Under the pieces are notes generated by a model, which ran no database searches, was not told the DNA's origin, and saw only the letters and a program-made list of their open reading frames with translations. A stretch of 8,696 nt of DNA from an uncultured Bilophila sp. (lineage in GTDB: Bacteria; Desulfobacterota; Desulfovibrionia; Desulfovibrionales; Desulfovibrionaceae): positions 1 through 8,696 of the forward strand of contig CAUHBW010000143.1 in NCBI GenBank assembly GCA_959604115.1, written 5' to 3'. A program made the position numbers and the translations under genes. Below, one piece after another: positions 6,756 to 8,696 of the stretch. How positions within the stretch are numbered: the stretch's first letter is position 1; each line of letters opens with the position of its first letter.

Positions 6756-6837
6756 ACTTTTTGACGTTTTCGCGACACGATCCGCACTTCCGAAAAAAGC
6801 CTTTGGCAAAAAGCCCATCCGGACATTCACGGCATGA
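6742..6837 (+). CDS. Possible small protein of 31 residues, divergent from the efflux operon
   Basis: An ATG at 6742 is preceded by AGGAG with an 8-nt gap, a good ribosome site. It opens a 31-codon frame ending in TGA at 6835-6837. The product starts MKKNKLFDVFATRSALPKKA and is basic (nine Lys/Arg), with no membrane segment or cysteine. I recognise no family. The frame runs opposite to the efflux promoter and upstream of the transporter gene, so it could be a leader peptide or just chance. No convincing plus-strand promoter was found, and the AT-rich start also fits its being promoter DNA. Low confidence. Confidence 0.25.
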   Translation: MKKNKLFDVFATRSALPKKAFGKKPIRTFTA

Positions 6838-6904
6838 CCGCCACCGAAAATATGTTCCCCTTTCGCGCATCTCTCCCAACGCACGGAAGACTTTGCCCGG
6901 CTTG

Positions 6905-6910
6905 TATGAT
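6905..6910 (+). promoter_or_regulatory. Candidate -10 element for the EamA transporter gene
   Basis: TATGAT matches the -10 consensus at five of six positions; no clear -35 is seen at 16-18 nt. Transcription would start near 6917, exactly where an in-frame ATG lies, 66 nt before the preferred start. A short inverted repeat (AACGG/CCGTT, 6929-6940) falls in the resulting leader. Confidence 0.35.
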
Positions 6911-6982
6911 ATACGAATGAACGAGCCGAACGGAACCGTTCCGGAGCCGGACGCCCCACACCCCCTAACCCGACACCCCACC

Positions 6983-7876
6983 ATGCACACCACTCTCGGC
7001 TGTTACGCCATCGCCGTCGCCATCATTACGGTATGGAGCACCACATTCGTCTCCACCAAAGTCCTCTTGCGGAGCCTCAGCCCGGAAGAAATCATGTTCT
7101 GCCGCCACATCCTCGCGTACCTCGCCCTGCTGGCCGCCTACCCGCACCGGCACCGTTCCAGCGGCATCCGGGAGGAGCTCCTGTTCGCCGGGGCGGGGCT
7201 GTTCGGAGGAACGCTGTACTTCCTCACCGAGAATTACGCCCTCAAGTTCAGCATGGCGTCCAACGTCGGCCTGCTGATGGCGACCGCCCCCATGCTGACG
7301 GTACTCGTCGCCCGTTTCCTGAGCGCCGACGAACCGTTCAACAAGCAACTGGGCGTGGGCTGCGGCATCGCCTTTCTGGGAGTCTTTCTCGTCATCTTCA
7401 ACGGACATTTCGTCCTGAAACTGCACCCGCTCGGCGACTTCCTCGCCGTCGTCGCCGCCCTGACATGGGCGTTCTATTCCATCCTCGTCAAACGGATCGG
7501 CAACCGATACAACGGCGTCTACATCACCCGGAAAATCTTCTTCTACTCCATCGTCACCATGCTGCCGTTTCTGGCGTTCGGCGATTTCCGATGCGACTTC
7601 GACAGACTCCTGAATCCGGGGGTGTTCCTGAATCTGCTCTTTCTGGGCGTCGTGGCGTCTTCGCTCTGCTTTCTCATCTGGAGCAAAATCATCTGGAAAA
7701 TCGGCCCGGTCGCGGTCAACAACTTCGTTTATCTGGAACCGTTCGTCACCATGCTGGCGGCATGGTGGCTGCTGGACGAACAACTCACGCCCATCGCCGT
7801 CACCGGCGGGCTCATCATCCTCGCCGGAGTGTTCATCTCCACGCAAGCCGTACACAAACGTCCACTCAGTCGATAA
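6983..7876 (+). CDS. EamA-family (drug/metabolite transporter superfamily) inner-membrane transporter
   Basis: From the ATG at 6983 the product is 297 residues, normal for a two-repeat EamA protein with about ten membrane helices. The first helix contains TVWSTTFVSTKVLL, close to the family W-S-x-x-F-x-x-x-K pattern. The second repeat begins near PLGDFLAVVAALTWAFYSILVK, and the last helix pair carries the typical FVYLEPFVTMLAAWWLLDEQLTP and GGLIILAGVFIS. The family exports or imports small metabolites; the substrate cannot be told from sequence. An in-frame ATG at 6917 would add 22 proline-rich residues. I prefer 6983 because it starts just before helix 1, but neither start has a Shine-Dalgarno. 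The gene is divergent from the efflux operon and convergent with the MucR-like gene, so it is probably transcribed alone. Confidence 0.9.
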   Translation: MHTTLGCYAIAVAIITVWSTTFVSTKVLLRSLSPEEIMFCRHILAYLALLAAYPHRHRSSGIREELLFAGAGLFGGTLYFLTENYALKFSMASNVGLLMATAPMLTVLVARFLSADEPFNKQLGVGCGIAFLGVFLVIFNGHFVLKLHPLGDFLAVVAALTWAFYSILVKRIGNRYNGVYITRKIFFYSIVTMLPFLAFGDFRCDFDRLLNPGVFLNLLFLGVVASSLCFLIWSKIIWKIGPVAVNNFVYLEPFVTMLAAWWLLDEQLTPIAVTGGLIILAGVFISTQAVHKRPLSR

Positions 7877-7880
7877 ACGA

Positions 7881-7911
7881 AAAGGCCGTCTCCCCAAAGG
7901 AGACGGCCTTT
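7881..7911. terminator. Bidirectional terminator between convergent genes
   Basis: AAAGGCCGTCTCC (7881-7893) and GGAGACGGCCTTT (7899-7911) form a perfect 13-pair stem with a five-base loop. It starts 4 nt after the transporter stop and lies 13 nt from the stop of the MucR-like gene. T runs are short on both strands (TTT on plus, TTTT on minus), so the long GC-rich stem must do most of the work. Confidence 0.85.
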
Positions 7912-7924
7912 CGCCGAAACCGGA

Positions 7925-8401
7925 TTATTCCGCTTTCTGCTTTTTCTCACGCGCCTGCTGCGCCTTGAGCACATTGGCCTGAAGTTTGTTGAGCAGCTTC
8001 GCACTGATCAGCTTCTGATCAGGAGCGTATCCGCACAATTTTTTATATTCTTCCACGGTCACATCATGGCTCTGAATATGTTTCGCGGTAAGATTCTGGA
8101 ACGTCTTGCCGCAAATGCAGCACGCGATTTCCTGTTCACTGATGGCTTCTTCCGGCTTCACCACCAGATTGCGCCTGGTGTACTTTTTCTTGGGCGCGAC
8201 GGGTTCGGCCTGCTCACCTTTCTGGAACTCTTCAGAGCTGCAAATAGATTCGGCCAGACCTTCCGCATCGAGGCCCGCAAGTTTGTTGTTCGCCTGAATA
8301 AGCCCGGCTTTCATGAAGGTAAACTGTTCAATAAGAAACGAAACAGGTTGCTCGGGATATCTATCCATCACCAACTTGAGAAGTTCGGCATCGCTGATCA
8401 T
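7925..8401 (-). CDS. MucR/Ros-type zinc-finger transcriptional regulator
   Basis: A 158-residue cytoplasmic DNA-binding protein. The N-terminal part (about 1-45) is helical, as in MucR proteins. A charged linker with PKKKYTRRN (70-78) follows. The finger is Cys94-x2-Cys97-x10-His108-x3-His112, in CCICGKTFQNLTAKHIQSHD, followed by the family hallmark VTVEEYKKLCGYAPD (114-128). As I recall, Ros has nine residues between the second Cys and first His; here there are ten. Cys95 could also act as a ligand. The C-terminus is lysine-rich (KAQQAREKKQKAE). MucR/Ros proteins bind AT-rich DNA, often repress their own gene, and control surface, motility or virulence traits; the targets here are unknown. 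The ATG at 8401 has GGAG 8 nt upstream. The gene is visibly less GC-rich than its neighbours. Confidence 0.88.
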   Translation of the reverse strand: MISDAELLKLVMDRYPEQPVSFLIEQFTFMKAGLIQANNKLAGLDAEGLAESICSSEEFQKGEQAEPVAPKKKYTRRNLVVKPEEAISEQEIACCICGKTFQNLTAKHIQSHDVTVEEYKKLCGYAPDQKLISAKLLNKLQANVLKAQQAREKKQKAE

Positions 8402-8495
8402 CGTATCAACTCCTGAAAAAGTGTATTCGTAGGGTCGGAGGTATTCCTAAAATATTTTTGTACGCCTGTATATCCCTTTCATAAGACTTTATCTC

Positions 8496-8525
8496 ATTTT
8501 ATCCATCGATGCTGTTAGAACCCAA
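8496..8525 (-). promoter_or_regulatory. Candidate promoter of the MucR-like gene
   Basis: On the minus strand TTGGGT (8520-8525) and TAAAAT (8496-8501) have an 18-nt spacer, giving a leader of nearly 90 nt. The -10 matches at five of six positions, the -35 at three. The TTGACT at 8567-8572 is a rival -35, but its best downstream -10 candidates are poor. In such AT-rich DNA chance matches are likely. Confidence 0.3.
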
Positions 8526-8530
8526 TCAGG

Positions 8531-8536
8531 TATAAT
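8531..8536 (+). promoter_or_regulatory. Consensus -10 box on the plus strand
   Basis: TATAAT is a perfect -10 hexamer, 118 nt upstream of the ATG at 8649 that opens to the right edge. No recognisable -35 box lies 16-18 nt upstream and there is no TGn extension, so an activator or chance would have to explain it. Confidence 0.25.
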
Positions 8537-8648
8537 GCGGTATTGTGCACCAAAATACACCATTGCAGTCAAAACACACTGAAACTGTTCGGGCAAATCT
8601 TCGTAACCATTTCAGCATAAAAGAAATACAATAAAATAATACTGGGAT

Positions 8649-8696
8649 ATGGCGCGAAAGCGTGGGGGAGTGGAGCGGAAAACTTTCTGTAGAAAG
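8649..8696 (+). CDS. Possible start of a gene running off the right edge
   Basis: An ATG at 8649 opens a frame of 16 codons without a stop to the window end (MARKRGGVERKTFCRK). Base composition switches here from AT-rich to GC-rich, as expected where a control region gives way to coding DNA. Against it, the only purine-rich stretch upstream (GGGA) ends one base before the ATG, too close for a normal ribosome site, and the fragment is too short to recognise. The basic N-terminus suggests no membrane protein. Confidence 0.22.
   Translation, partial: MARKRGGVERKTFCRK

Larger units (their letters stand above)
8402..8648. promoter_or_regulatory. AT-rich control region upstream of the MucR-like gene
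   Basis: This 247-nt stretch is strikingly AT-rich compared with the rest of the window and has no supported gene. It contains a ten-base palindrome AAAATATTTT (8449-8458), two GTATTC copies 18 nt apart (8423-8428 and 8441-8446), promoter-like boxes on both strands and a TTGACT on the minus strand (8567-8572). MucR/Ros proteins favour AT-rich targets and often regulate themselves, so this is a natural binding region (inference). Confidence 0.45.

Noticed and set aside
6965..7897. Minus-strand open frame of 310 codons opposite the EamA transporter
   Set aside because: The Asp/Glu/Gln-rich translation is the antisense shadow of a membrane protein, and it would run through the bidirectional terminator.
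8652..8664. GCGC-GAAA-GCGT hairpin with a GNRA-type tetraloop
   Set aside because: An isolated four-pair stem inside a possible coding start; nothing else around it suggests a structured RNA.
8683..8696. Small inverted repeat CTTTC-TGTA-GAAAG at the right edge
   Set aside because: The stem is only five pairs, cut by the window end with no T run visible; it cannot be called a terminator or RNA.

Overview
The window reads as ordinary chromosome from a GC-rich Gram-negative bacterium. The best guess is a Desulfovibrionaceae-like sulfate reducer. The clues are a MucR/Ros zinc-finger regulator, single-domain UspA proteins, a DUF4198 periplasmic protein of the kind seen near nickel/cobalt transporters, and an HAE1-type RND pump. 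This assignment is inferred from gene content and composition; no rRNA or other phylogenetic marker is present.

Most genes lie on the minus strand, so the order below runs right to left. A MucR/Ros-like regulator (7925-8401) sits beside a conspicuously AT-rich 5' region (8402-8648). A possible new plus-strand gene starts at the right edge. A perfect 13-bp bidirectional terminator (7881-7911) separates the regulator from a convergent plus-strand EamA/DMT-type transporter (6983-7876). A divergent control region (about 6640-6982) then drives a two-gene efflux operon: a periplasmic adaptor lipoprotein (5503-6639) followed by an AcrD-like RND pump (2191-5328). No outer-membrane channel gene is present, so the pump probably borrows a TolC/OprM-type protein encoded elsewhere.

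Downstream of the pump are two tandem universal stress protein genes (1667-2116 and 1021-1506). They look like a duplication of a whole transcription unit: each copy has an alignable promoter, the same Shine-Dalgarno spacing, and a terminator of the same design. The downstream copy has diverged in its nucleotide-binding loop. The -35 box of the first usp promoter overlaps the stop codon of the pump gene, and no terminator separates them, so efflux transcription could read into usp. The left end holds a secreted DUF4198 protein (21-788) whose predicted mature N-terminus is a histidine.

No mobile element, CRISPR array, tRNA or rRNA was seen. I do not see a clearly new multi-gene system. The observations most worth following up are the duplicated and diverging usp units, the overlap of pump stop codon and usp promoter, a 31-codon reading frame with a good ribosome site lying across the efflux promoter, and the extra residue in the zinc finger of the MucR-like protein.
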